NCBI GenBank assembly: GCA_047967505.1
Contig: CM106540.1
From: Dipteris shenzhenensis
Taxonomy: Eukaryota > Polypodiophyta > Polypodiopsida > Gleicheniales
Length of the DNA stretch: 64,000 nucleotides
Direction: 5' to 3' (one strand)
The notes under the pieces were generated by a model. The model ran no database searches. It was not told where the DNA came from and was given only the letters and a program-made list of their open reading frames with translations. This document shows positions 24,196 through 35,233 of this stretch, in pieces (the first letter of the stretch is position 1; each line of letters opens with the position of its first letter). Both the position numbers and the translations under genes were made by a program.

Positions 24196-24730
24196 ACCCC
24201 TACACGGCATCGTGTAGGGGTAAATAGGATGCCTTTGGGGCTGTTCATATAGTGTGCATGATGTTCTCATATTCTTAGAGATCTCTACGAATATCACAAT
24301 GATCCATCTTCTTGCATTGATTGCATTGTGATTCAATATAGTAGACCCCTACACGGTGCCGTGTAGGGGTTCACAGTATGCCCTTCCGACTAGAATCATC
24401 ATTCACAACAAAGAAATTCATTTTTCTATGTATTAGAAAGATTCACAACGTAGACCCCTACACGGCGCCGTGTAAGGCTTCACAAGATGCTCGTTTGCCT
24501 CTTCCATCAATTTGAAACAAAGAAATTTGTTTTCATAGATGTAGGATTGGTTCATCTTAACAAAATTTTGCTTTCGAAGAACATTATTTGCTTTTGCATG
24601 ATGCAAAGTTGTGTTTCATGTTATCTCGTTATGTGTAACCAAACATTTTTTGTATAAGCAGAGAGGAAAGTACAATCATTTGGATATTATAGCTCATGTT
24701 ATAGACCCCTACATAGTGCCATGTAGGGGG
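24196..24730. repeat. Four copies of a 26-bp palindrome
   Basis: Copies lie at 24196-24221, 24345-24370, 24454-24479 and 24705-24730. Each has left half ACCCCTACACGGC (or a close variant) joined directly to its own reverse complement. Copy 2 (centre GGTGCC) is near perfect. Copy 3 has the perfect GGCGCC centre but a damaged right arm, and copy 4 is more degraded. In three copies TAG precedes and TTCA-like bases follow, so conservation extends past the palindrome. Spacing is about 110-250 bp. They lie upstream of the unrecognised gene at 24.9-27.0 kb, which suggests protein-binding sites or subterminal transposon motifs. Confidence 0.85.
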
Positions 24731-24897
24731 TTTCAAAAATGTCATTTGTAAAATTTCTTACTATGTTGAACAATGCTGACAGCCTAAAAGTGTTGACCTT
24801 TTTTCCTCATCTTGACATTGTGAAACCATACTTTATTATACGTGTCAACTAAAATTTAGCCATTGTTGCAGGTATGCTAGTTGAAGATTGATAGATA

Positions 24898-27020
24898 ATG
24901 GTATTGACCTGTTCAAATATAAAAAGCCAGTCAATTGAATTGCAAGGATACTACAATCGACCAGCTCATAGAAGAACTTCTACTTTCAAAATATTTGAAA
25001 TGGTTGAAGAGGATTCATTGATGGAGACCAGCCATGGGGAATATGAAACTAGTGAGGATCATGAGATTGGTTTTGAAAATTCACCGAATGTTGATAAGTT
25101 GGATGCACCCTCTAGAGTTCAAGGCCAAGGAAGAACTAAAACGAGTGCTAATGTTGAAACTGAGCCAAAGGATGAAGAAGTATTTGTGCCAATTGAGTTT
25201 TCTCAAGAGATACTTCAAAACACATTGGAAAGACTCAGGATTATCTGAAACACTCCTCCTCCAAAAGTTCCTCTTTGCAGAATTAAGCTAAACCCCCGAA
25301 TCAAATAGTTAGTAAACAATCGATGGAGATGGCTTTTCATTTCAGAAAGGATGGTTATGTTCAAGAGAAAGGGAGTTTCATTTTGGCTTTGCAAACCATG
25401 GATGGGACTTCTATTTCTATGAGACTGATGAGGACATTTCAAGCTAGGATCCCACATAGAGAGAAACAAATGCAAGATTCGAGGAGAGTTTGTAGGTCAA
25501 TGAAGATTTGAAGGATCTTAGTGGAAAGGTGTTCATATGTTGGGATTGCCTTGTGGGATGGACCAAGGCAATAGAGGAGAATGCTTTTGATAGACGAATG
25601 CATGTCTTGGTGTGTGCATCATTTATTACACCAACTAGAGATGATGAAGTTTGTCTTATTGGAGCTTTGAATCGTATCAATGAGTACATCATCTACTCTT
25701 CTTATCAAGCATGTTATCTTGCATTTGTTTTTGGTTGGCTCTGACACGGTTTTTCTTTTGATGCATATTATAGGTTGAAGATGTGGGTGTGGTCAAAACC
25801 ACTTTAAAGGATATTCTCTTTTGTGTGAGAAAGTTGTGCGAATGTGACATGACATATTTCTACAATAAGCTTTCAAAGAGTGATGTGGACAAGGTCAATG
25901 AACAAAGGAAAAAAGAAAAAGATTCAAATCCAAATAAAGAGGAAACTTGGTATCCACTTACAAGATACCTCTTGTTAAAAATGTTGTTGAATCAGGTGTC
26001 ATATAAAATACCTTTGGCATGTTCTTCTTTTATGTTGATGGATGAAAGAAATGTGATTATAACGTCTGGAAATATAAATACAATCTACCATTGATCATAA
26101 GATTGATGTTGAACGATCTAGGGCAAAACATGGAGATACATCGAAATACAAGGTATGAGGAGACCCTGATCCAAGTTTACATGTGTGTTTTTTCATTTAT
26201 TTCTATTTTTTATATTTACATTTCTTATTTTAAATAGGATAAACCCACCGATCCGGAGTCAATTGTGAAAAAGAGATGGGAAAACAAAATGGGTAAGTGG
26301 CTTGGGATTAGTAATCCTAAACTTGGTGAAGAATGGTTTAAGTTGATCACTAGTCTTGATTTGGAGGGCAGAGGTATCAAGATTGGTCTAGAGAAATTAG
26401 AGATGTTGAAAGTGGCTCGCATACCTAATGACATGAGAGTTCAATGCTTGATTAAGTTAAGTGGTGTTCAAACCGTGAGGAGTACAAATGGGATCCCGAT
26501 ATCTGATAAAGCATTTCGCATATGGATAGCCAAGGAGACATGGCTTTATGACCTTGAAATGCAAGAAGAAATGTTATTGGGTACTCTAGCTCAACTGCAT
26601 CCCTCATTGGCATCAGATGGGATTTTGACACTTCACAAGTATATTGAGAAATACTGTGAGGGTGATAGACATAGTATATTCAAAGCATTTGAACAAAAAA
26701 TGCAGTCTAACCCCAAATCTGGGGACAAACAATTTGAAATCATCAAGTCAGCAATGAGAGTGGTTTTTAGGTAATAGTGAATATCTTCTCATCAGGTTTA
26801 TTTTTGTCTAAATTTTTCTTTTGGCATATGAATTATGCTTCATCACTTTTAATTGGGTTTCAACTTGTTGATATATTGTTGATCTCCTCTATGATTTAGA
26901 TATGTCTCCATGTTGTTGGAGAGTGGTGCAATGACATCTAGACTAGATATTATGATGTCTTGGAAGAACATTGATGATGACTCAAAGACTATGTACTCTC
27001 ATATTGGTTTGTGTTTCTCA
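24898..27020 (+). pseudogene. Unrecognised multi-exon gene, partly decayed
   Basis: I do not recognise the product. The first frame (24898-25248) is acidic and ends at a TGA, after which homologous-looking coding continues to a TAG near 25308. A shifted frame at 25325-25500 reads EFHFGFANHGWDFYFYETDE followed by two TAGs. Another frame (about 25490-25742) reads KVFICWDCLVGWTKAIEE. Later parts look better preserved. A segment ending near 26152 (KHGDTSKYK) joins in phase across GT-AG to 26239 (DKPTDPESIVKKRW). The frame to 26770 (about 180 residues, basic and Leu-rich) joins in phase across GT-AG to about 26900 (YVSMLLESGAMTSRLD), giving another possible donor near 27005. Coding texture with conserved splice sites argues for a once-real gene; stops and shifts argue that it is now broken. 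Confidence 0.6.
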
Positions 27021-27533
27021 TTCATAATTGCCTATAGTTTTTAGCTTTGCTTTGAATAATGGCATCTCAAAAGAATATATCTTCTGTAAGTTGAGGGATC
27101 TATGGGGGAGGCCTTAAGCTATAGATCATGTTTCATAATGGCTCTACTCACCGAATGCATTCTACTCGTGAGCTTGGAGCTATAGAAACTTGGGTGAATC
27201 TTTCAAATTTTCCATCTTGTATGGTAGGAGATAGTGTAATTTTGGTGAATTTATCTCCCTACCTCACTCAAAATTAGGAAATTTGGGCTATTTTCCTAAA
27301 TGAAATCCTTGATAAAATAGCTCGGCACTTGCTAGGAACCCTCTAAAATAGTCATTTGGCGATAAATAGCCCCTAAAATTTTCACAAAAATTTGCAAATC
27401 CACTTTTCCAAATAATCCATTAGTTAATTTAATCATACAATTAGTCCTTAAGTACTTCTACATCACTTGATTTACTAATTCATTGGAAGAGCATTGAAGA
27501 AGAGAATTGGAAATGGAGGGAATTGATCTTGTG

Positions 27534-27535
<2 letters not shown>
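27021..27535. other. No recognised gene
   Basis: Ordinary AT-rich sequence follows the last supported exon. Further exons of the upstream gene could lie here but I cannot place them. Confidence 0.4.
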
Positions 27536-27587
<52 letters not shown>

Positions 27588-27602
27588 CTCTCTCTCTCTC
27601 TC
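27536..27602. repeat. (CT)n microsatellite
   Basis: An almost pure CT tract with one GT interruption. The Arg/Glu or Ser/Leu frames across it are translation artefacts. Confidence 0.95.
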
Positions 27603-28430
27603 TTCTCATTACCAAAGATGGAGAATCCACAAAGGCCCTGCTCTTAACAACTTGCAAAATGAAAAGGAGAGATGTACATATGAAGGATAGGAAATGCACT
27701 AAGTGAAAATGGGAGGAGACTCGAGAGGAGTGAGGTGAAAGAGGAGATGGACGAAATATGAGTGGTGAGTGAAGACCCTCTATATATTTAAACAATATCA
27801 CATGCTTGTAATAAAGGTGGTGTCATAGAAGCTAAAAGACAAACTTAAGTTAATTGACATTAGCAACTAAGCAATTTCAAACATAAATTAGAAGGGCCAC
27901 GTTGACCCACAACAAAGGATTTCAAGGAAGAAGCCCCGATTAGCAAACAAGGTGACAAAACCACTATGGCCCTACTTTTAACGAAAGTAAGAGTAGTTGA
28001 ACTACTACCACTTAAATGCTTAACGAAACTTGAAATGGTCAACTTCATCAATTTTGGTTATAGTATGGTACTTTAATGCATTAATAAATGCTAAAAACTC
28101 ATTGCCCATTGTGGCCTTGCTTTTACTACTTAAATGCTTAAAAATGGTCCATACTAAACCCTTGCTAGCCATGCTTAAGTACACTTTAAAAGGGTCAACT
28201 TGACCAAGCATTGGCCCTGAAAATTAGTGTAGACCGTCAGTAGGGCCAAAAAAACACTGGAAAAAAGCAAGGCAAGGTGGCAACATCACACAAGCCCTAC
28301 TTTAATGAAAGAAAGAAGGTTGATAAAATAAGGTGAATGATATTCAATCATTCATAAGGCCTACCCAAGATCAAAAAAGTAAACAAAAAGGAATCCACTA
28401 GAAATGGCGTGGAGGAAGACCGGAGGAGAT

Positions 28431-28436
<6 letters not shown>
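27603..28436. other. No recognised gene between microsatellites
   Basis: Unique-looking sequence in which words such as CTACTTTTAACGAAAG, ACTTAAATGCTTA and GGTCAAC recur loosely. This suggests eroded repeats. No coding frame is supported. Confidence 0.45.
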
Positions 28437-28472
<36 letters not shown>

Positions 28473-28525
28473 GGTGTGGGAGAAAAGGGGGAGATCCTGA
28501 GTAAGAAGACTTGAGGAGATAAAGA

Positions 28526-28592
<67 letters not shown>

Positions 28593-28870
28593 TCAAGCAC
28601 TTTAAAGTCTTCATTAAAGTCTAATGAAGAAGAGCCAATAGGAAAATGCACTTCCAAAAATTCAAGAAATGCCTAATTTTTGCTGTGCCAAAATTGCATC
28701 ATTGCTAAGGCTACCCAAGGGCAACAAGATGAATTTTATTCATGTGGCCTGCCAAGAGAGAGAAAAAGAAGAAAGTGAGAAGAAGGAGAGAGAGAGAGAG
28801 AGAGAGAGATGGGAGGGTGTGGGAGAAAAGAGGGAGATCCTGAGTAAGAAGACTTGAGGAGATAAAGAAG

Positions 28871-28931
<61 letters not shown>

Positions 28932-29130
28932 TCAACCACTTTAAAGTCTTCATTGAAGTCCAATGAAGAAGAGCCAATAGGAAAAATGCACTTCCAAAAA
29001 TTCAAGAAATGCCTAATTTCTGCTTTGCCAAAATTGCATCATTGCTAAGGCTACCCAAGGGCAACAAGATGAATTTTATTCATGTGGCCTGCCAAGAGAG
29101 AGAGAAAAAGAAGAAAGCGAGAAGAAGGAG
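28437..29130. repeat. 343-bp tandem duplication with (GA)n tracts
   Basis: The unit from GAGATCCTGAGTAAGAAGAC through a long (GA)n tract, TCTTCATTGAAGTC and ATGAATTTTATTCATGTGGC occurs twice, offset by 343 bases (about 28491 against 28834). The copies differ at only a few positions apart from GA length. GA tracts lie at 28437-28470, 28529-28590, 28784-28810 and 28873-28928. The end of the unit recurs again near 30020-30050. Confidence 0.88.
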
Positions 29131-29171
<41 letters not shown>

Positions 29172-29955
29172 GAACATTGTCCAATGTGAGAGATGGAGAG
29201 AAATGGAAGAGGAGAGAGAGGGAATGTTCAATGAATGCAAGTCCAAATTTTAACAAAAACGTGGAAGGGGAGAGAGAGGGAATGAATGTACTTCCAAAAG
29301 TGTGTGCACCTTCACTTTGCTTTTGTGAAGTTGATCATTTTATGGGATTGAAGAAAAGATGGTAGGCACCTCTCTATTAGTGCGTGTACCTTCAATGTGC
29401 TTCAATCAATCGGGCCATTTCATCAATTCCAGAAGAGATGGTAGGACATACTTTTTGAGTAGTGCAACCCCTTTTGCAAAAGCTTTTCTTAGTCGGGTCA
29501 TTGAATAAGGCACAAAAGTATATGAGAGAAAAGGTTGAAGTGATATGGCGAAAGAGGCCCAAATAGAAATAGAGAGAGAGTGGGTGTATTGTGTTAAGAC
29601 ACTAAAAGTGTCTAGTGAGAAAAAGTTGAAAAAGAGGCCCAAATAGAAAGACAAAGAAAGTCAGTGTGTTGTGTGACTAAAGCCTAAGTCTTGAGTCCTC
29701 TTGACCATGAGGTGTGTGCACCTTTATTGTTTCCTTGATTGAGAAAAGATGGCTTGACCACGTACGCAACCCACACCTTCAACTTCCTTAGGGTCGATTC
29801 GAGAAAAGATGGACGTAGGTAGTGCTCCCGTATGTTTGCTTGTCCACTAACAATCTAACTCTACCAAAAAAGGCTACATGTGTAACAAGAGTGGCAAGAC
29901 TAGGCTTGGCGTGCAAGCTTGACTTAAGTCTTGCACGTAGTTCGAGTCCATGCGG
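29131..29955. repeat. GA-rich segment with internal duplications
   Basis: A (GA)n tract at 29135-29169 leads into a block (29170-29300, with TCCAATGTGAGAGATGGA and GAATGTTCAATGAATGCAAG) that is repeated at about 30083-30210. Motifs CGAGAAAAGATGG and GGCCCAAATAGAAA also recur. No gene is recognised. This may be part of a long LTR or a transposon flank. Confidence 0.6.
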
Positions 29956-30045
29956 GTCTGGTGTCAAGTGAAAGGAAGGAATAAATGGGTCCGTGTTCAC
30001 TTTTCTCATTTAATAAAAACAAGATGAATTTTATTCATGTGGCCT

Positions 30046-30084
<39 letters not shown>

Positions 30085-31807
30085 TGTTGTCCAATGTGAG
30101 AGATGGACAGAAATGGAAGAGGAGAGAAAGGGAATGTTCAATGAATGCAAGTCCAAATTTTAAGAAAAGCTTGGAAAGGGAGAGAGAGGAAATGAATGCA
30201 CTTCCAAAAAAGCAAACCTGAATTTGAAAGAAATGTGAAAGAAAGGCTCTAAAGTCAACACACCAACCAATCAAAGAATACATCTTGAAAGATGCTAGAA
30301 ATTATTTTAATAATAAGGCTACCTAACGGCAGGCCAAAAAGGGTTTAGCATCATAAACCCCGAAAACGTGGAATTCCATATTTTGCTCTCGAGGAATATA
30401 ATAGTTGTACTAATTAGAGTTTCTACGTTGGCACTATGGGGGGAAAGTCCGAGGGCAAGCGAAGAGCCCAAGTAGCAAATCCTCATGTGCGCGTGAAAAA
30501 GAATAGAGGCCTCATTGCAACATCTGCTCTAAGCACTGTCGATCCGGAGGCAGAGGGTGCGGCACTTTGCAGTAACTGTGCAGTTTTATCTTCCAAGTTG
30601 TGGCGACTCAACCAAGAACTGGTGGCTTTACTGGCGGACCTTGAGGAAGCTTTGGCTCCGCTTCGAAGTACGTATTAGGCACAGTAAAGGTTTGCGGAAA
30701 ATCTGCTTGGACGCTGCAAAGGATAAGTTGATACAGCTTGTGAAGAGGCAGCCACAGAATGAGACGTGGCGGGAGTATCTTCACAATCTGACGGAAGCAT
30801 CTTTAGCTGCGATTCAAACACCACTTTCTGAAGAAGCCTGGTGTCTTCTGAATTTGGGAGAGCAACCCCTCAATTGGCCCCTGCATGAGGTAGCCTCAGC
30901 AATCATGGACGCTCCAGAGCGTAAGGATGACTGGCTTCAGCTGTTTTAAATGGGATTTAACATGCCAGCCCGGGATGCCCTTTCATGGGATGATGACAGC
31001 ATTTAGAACTTGGGGTTCTTAGGATGCCTTTTCTTGTGAAGTGGCATTGTTGCAAGTTCGATTGAAAGCTCTTATCTTAGTTTACTACTTGACACTAGTT
31101 TACCATATCTTTAACCTCGTTCAAAGCTCAGTTTTTTGTAACTCCGCTCTTATAAACCTGTTATTACTAGCTCTCATAGTTTGTAGCATTCTCTGTTGCA
31201 AAGTTTCTTCCCAATTAAATTGTTTCTTCAATTTCATCTTCCATTTCACATCTCTAGGACATTTATCAATGCATGTAAGCCAGAGCAGTATATGCAAGAT
31301 GTTGGCTGCTGATTCCTGATTGGGCAGTCTTTGAGTGGACAGGCCTTCTGAATTCTATTTTTTTGTTTATTTGTTTCTGCTGGAGTGAGGTATTTTCAGT
31401 ACTGGACGTCTTTTGTTGAGCATGTGCCATGTACTTTACAGGTGTGGGCATCTCAGCTGTTTTCAATCAATCTATAGGTTCGTTTCTCACAGACTCATAT
31501 TGACATGCATCAATTCAAATATCTTGTGATATTATCACGTTGTTTGGTGTATCTCCAACTTTGGTGGTGGCTTTATTTGGGTAACTGGTTGCCCGCTGTT
31601 TGGGTTTTGTGCATTGTCTGGGTTCACTTTCTTCGTCTGCTTAGACTAATGTAAGCTACCCTGCTGGTCTTTTGGGCATATGGGGAGAGGTTCTAGGGTG
31701 GTTCATTGCTTTAATGATGTGGGTATATGGCTCTTTGATCTTAGTGGTTTGACGAGGATTGAAATCAGTTTATTATTTCAAAGTGCTACTGCTTGTTGGG
31801 CATGATG
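29956..31807 (+). repeat. Inverted duplication block B, copy 1
   Basis: This segment is present in reverse complement at 62106-64000 with about 97 percent identity judged by eye. It begins at or before 29956, where the window end cuts the partner. It stops exactly at 31807, after which copy 1 continues into gypsy integrase while copy 2 jumps to the RNase H sequence of the chromovirus. It contains a (GA)n tract and a gene-like frame at 30436-30949. Confidence 0.93.
30436..30990 (+). pseudogene. Unrecognised gene fragment inside block B
   Basis: Two overlapping frames look coding. Frame 1 (30436-30678) starts MGGKSEGKRRAQVANP and contains CSNCAVLSSKLWRLNQELVA. Frame 2 continues at about 30665-30949 with DAAKDKLIQLVKRQPQNETW and ending DDWLQLF. 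A single frameshift near 30670 would join them. The TAA ending copy 1 is CAA in copy 2, while copy 2 has a private TAG shortly before, so the older frame was longer. I do not recognise the family. It may be a host gene fragment captured by a mobile element, or a divergent gag. Confidence 0.5.
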
Positions 31808-31950
31808 TGCAGGAAGCTAATGTAACGTTAGTACAATTGCCAAATTTATCTATGAAAATATTATCACTAGATATGGTTGTCCTATTGAGCTACTCAGCGA
31901 TCAAGGACATCAGTTCATCAATGAGGTGATCTTCTTACCTCTCTCTTGTA
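31808..31950 (+). pseudogene. Gypsy integrase fragment
   Basis: The frame at 31839-31932 reads AKFIYENIITRYGCPIELLS then DQGHQFINEVI. This is the part of gypsy integrase around the second catalytic Asp. It begins immediately at the end of duplication block B and fades after about 31950. No other gypsy domain in this frame is adjacent. Confidence 0.75.
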
Positions 31951-33240
31951 GAGCTATGGTACCTCATATATCAAGACAAGGTCCATAACATGATACTTTA
32001 AGCAAGTAAGCTACATATGGCATTTTGTACAAGTTTTGCGTAGTGAAGTATGCTCAGGGTGTAGTAGGCCATGACTATGCACAGAGAATATGCGTATGCC
32101 AGCATCTTCATATTTGTCTATAAGGTTGTAGAGGTGTATAGTCTGCAAGAATTTGTCCCTGCAGCTCTTACTTGTGTGGGCTGGTTTCTTCAGAATGCAC
32201 ACATCCAATCCTGCCCTTCATGCGTGTGTCTGGGAGCCTTTTTGAGTCTTCATGCAGTTGCTGCATATGCATGTTTGCCTCCGGATGTGACTTTGTTTTC
32301 TCCCTCTATGTCCCCATCTTGCCTTTTCATCTTGGTGCTGCCGATGCCATCAATGCATATGCCACACTGACAATGACCTATGGCATCTCTATGGCTTCAA
32401 AATGGCCCTTGAAATCATTGCCCTTGCATTTATTATTAGCAGGTCCAAGGCTTGTCCCGAGTTCACCAGAAGTGGTGTCTTGCTCTTTGTGAAATGGTTG
32501 CCAAGTGCAAATCCTTGTGTCTGCCCGCCCAACAACAGGGAGGTTCACCACTCGTCTCTAGTGAGCAGGCATTGTATGAATTGCTAAGAGGCCCAAGTGG
32601 CAAGGTGACATCTGAAGATGCCAGGCAATATCAACCTCATGGGCCACGGCATTGTGGACCAGATATGCTTGGTCTATGCTCTCTTCAAGATCTTTCTGAG
32701 GCGCCTTACCAGTTTGCACATTCACCAAAGAGATGAAGATTACACCCCACTGTGAGTGGGCATTTTGCTCAAACTTGACCGTAATGAGGTTAGAAAGGTG
32801 ATTGACCTTGAGCTCAGCTTTATCTTTTGATGGGCTTTTTAGCAAAAGCTTCTATTGGCAAATCCTACCAAGGCATTGGAGTTGTAAACAAGTATGTCAG
32901 TGCTGTCTGGCTCTTTGCAATTGTCGTGGAGCTCATTAGAGCTGGTAAAGCTCACTTTCAGTGTGGAAAAAACGGAGGGTCCATTTGCTCCAGGATTGGC
33001 CACCCTTCTCGTGATTGTGATAGAATGCATTCAACTTCACCAATTGTGAGGTCCGATTGGATTGTTTGGCTTACATGCAATTACATCAAAGAGTGGCACA
33101 TAGGTAGACAGCGCAAGTGAGCATGGTGATACTGCAGGCATGCAATACCAAGAGAGATGGAAACGTGTTTCATCTTTTCAACCAGAGAGCAATTGCTTGT
33201 GCATTTAGATTTGTGGGAAAAAAAGTAGTCATCGCAGCTT
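31951..33240. other. No recognised gene; several anonymous open frames
   Basis: Open frames exist on both strands (for example 32558-32845 minus and 32071-32370 plus) but overlap one another and contain no motif I know. The minus frame at 32558-32845 has plausible coding texture but no identity. The sequence is less AT-rich than its surroundings. Confidence 0.4.
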
Positions 33241-33249
33241 CAAACTGGG

Positions 33250-33990
33250 GAGCTTTCTATTTTGGTAGATAGTGTGAATCTTGTTCGATGCACTACCTTG
33301 TGCAGTTTGAAATTGAGAAACTGTGGCAACATAGTTTCCAGCTAGAAATTACCTACTGTTTATGGGAACTACAAGAACACTTGTTTAAGAAAATGGTTAA
33401 AAGGTATGAAAAGATTAAAGTTTTACAGATCTGTGCCATTTAGGGAGAAAATCTCAGATAATATAAACCACAAGTGTCATCTCCTCACAATTTAGAACTC
33501 AGTCTGTTGCAAGAGAATGGCCATGATTGTGGGCGTAGGAAAAAACTGTGAGCATATGCATGTGGTTGTGAGCATAGGATTGGGCGGATACTGTGTGGAT
33601 TTGATGGTCAAAAGACCTAAGTTAATGCCTAAGGACCCTGACGTGGAAAGTTCTGTATACTGTTTTCAAGCAGCAATTAAACACTCTGTAACTCCGAGTT
33701 TCGTGCCCTTTTCAGTGAAGCTGACACACAGCAAAGTCATGGTTCAAATAATTTGCAGAATACTTTGTGGTTTGCCAGAAAGTCTGCTTATTGATATGTC
33801 AAGCGGAGATTTGTATACAATATGGAGGCTACTTGCAAAGATGTGGCTCAACATGTTGATGTATGTTAATGCTGCTGAAAATGCTCGTCTGCACACTCAA
33901 GCAGATGGCAAAAGGAGGCAAGCTCTTACCCATTTCTGGGTTGTTTTTGGGCATCTTGGTCCTGGACAAAGATTTTCCAGGTGTGCTTAG
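33250..33990 (+). pseudogene. DUF594-like plant protein fragment
   Basis: The 33517-33990 frame (157 residues) ends with WRLLAKMWLNMLMYVNAAEN, a His, and then LTHFWVVFGHLGPG. That matches the C-terminal DUF594 signature of plant DUF4220/DUF594 membrane proteins, where a Trp-x-x-MLxYxA block is followed by a LTxxWLLxxHLG block. The usual GGE before LT is replaced. Upstream, 33250-33510 has broken frames that could be the preceding part of the protein. No membrane segments survive. The match is from memory of the signature. Confidence 0.5.
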
Positions 33991-34136
33991 TAAGGGAAGG
34001 AGAAGGCCATAATAAATCGTAGAAAGGAAGAACAAATTTATGCTTAAACGCAGACTGTCAAATGTATACGCCTTTTGTTGTAAACACATTTTTTGCAGAA
34101 CAAAACATGTGTCTATCTTTATTTTCCCAAGAAGTA

Positions 34137-34280
34137 GAAAAGGAAGGTGACGAATCTTGATTGTCTTCATTGTTCCATTTATATCAAATATGCTTGTAGA
34201 AAAGGAAGGTGCAATGATGATGAATCTTGATTGTTTTCATTGTGCCACTTGTATCAAATATGCTTCTAGTGTCTATCTAT

Positions 34281-34313
<33 letters not shown>
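34137..34313. repeat. Two ~63-bp tandem units and a (GA)n tract
   Basis: AAAGGAAGGTG, GAATCTTGATTGT and TATCAAATATGCTT recur in two tandem units (about 34137-34198 and 34199-34270). A pure (GA)n tract at 34284-34313 follows. Confidence 0.75.
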
Positions 34314-34314
<1 letters not shown>

Positions 34315-34679
34315 CCAAAATGACTTATGAGACGAATGAACTCCATGCAAAGTACATTATGTGTACCAAAATGAAAAAAAAAGGAGGCTAATGCTAACAA
34401 ACTATAGTTGATTTATGTACAAAGAGCTCATAGCCTTTTTGTGGGAAGACATCTCGCACATGGCCAATGATGGGAGATGATCCCCCTAATCCTCCCTAAG
34501 AGAGAGAGGGGTTAGGAGGGGGAACATGGGAGGGAAGGAGGAAGAGAGAGGGAGGGAGAATATCATTAATGTTTTGTGAGATCTAGAGCTTTTGAGCTTA
34601 AAAGGATGATAATGAAGTCAATTAAATATAGATTAAGGTATAGATAATACATTTTGTAATTTGCCCTGGGGGTGTGAGG

Positions 34680-34814
34680 ATGGGTAAGGAGAAGGAGAAG
34701 CCTAGAGAGAAGGATGGTGGCAACGGCCGCCAGAGTGTTGCGAAGGTGCCGTCGCCTGTGGGGAGTACAGATTTAGGTGCTAAAGGTGTCTCCCTTGGAT
34801 TGGCTAAGGATTAG
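34680..34814 (+). other. Short Lys/Glu-rich open frame, unknown
   Basis: A 44-codon frame starts MGKEKEKPREKDGG and ends at TAG. It is GC-richer than its surroundings and stops 12 bases before the minus-strand DUF4283-like frame. It resembles the charged, low-complexity N terminus of a nuclear or gag-like protein but cannot be assigned. Confidence 0.3.
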
Positions 34815-34825
34815 GAAGGAAGTTT

Positions 34826-35152
34826 TCACTCCACCCACACGGCCGCCTTCTCAGGCTTAGGATCCTCATCACTGAACTCGGCAGTCCAAGGAAGTAAAAC
34901 CAAAGGTTCACCACGCACCGTCCAACTGGTATTGGCTAGAGCTCGTAGGGCTTGGCCTTGGGTTGCAAAAAGAAAACTCAAATACCCATTCTTCAACAAC
35001 TTGATTTGAATAACCTCAATACCATGAAAGAGCCAGACATCCCTAATCCATTTCATCAACACGTCCACAGAAGGTCTATTGCCCAAGAAATATGCCACAA
35101 GCATGCGTTGCGAATTTAGACCCCTTAGCCTTAGATCCACCTAGTCTTGTGC
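34826..35152 (-). pseudogene. DUF4283-like fragment
   Basis: About 104 residues contain MLVAYFLGNRPSVDVLMKWI, a central VIQIKLLKNGYLSFLF and SWTVRGEPLVLLPW. This matches the DUF4283 pattern: a (V/A)xYFLG xRPS block, a GxxxFxF core and a VRGxPLxLxPW block. DUF4283 occurs in plant LINE ORF1-type proteins and captured fragments. It lies only about 80 bases beyond the chromovirus stop, on the same strand, where LTR sequence would be expected. A fragment has therefore replaced or invaded the LTR. No zinc knuckle follows. Confidence 0.65.
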
Positions 35153-35233
35153 CATGTCACCCTCACCAAGGGCAATGTCCACTGACCCTTCCGAGGTCAT
35201 GTTACCTCGACTTGAGCATAACATTCCTTCCCT

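Noticed and set aside
24196-24730. CRISPR-like array of palindromic repeats
   Set aside because: There are only four copies with unequal spacing of 84-226 bases between them, the context is eukaryotic, and no cas gene is present.
27475-27801. Open frames rich in Ser-Leu or Arg-Glu across CT/GA tracts (also at 28.3-29.0, 30.0-30.3 and 63.7-63.9 kb)
   Set aside because: These are translations of dinucleotide microsatellites. Every frame stays open because GA/CT repeats lack stops.
32558-33030. Minus-strand frames as a pentatricopeptide-repeat or other known gene
   Set aside because: A NALVGFANRS phrase looked repeat-like at first, but no 35-residue periodicity exists.
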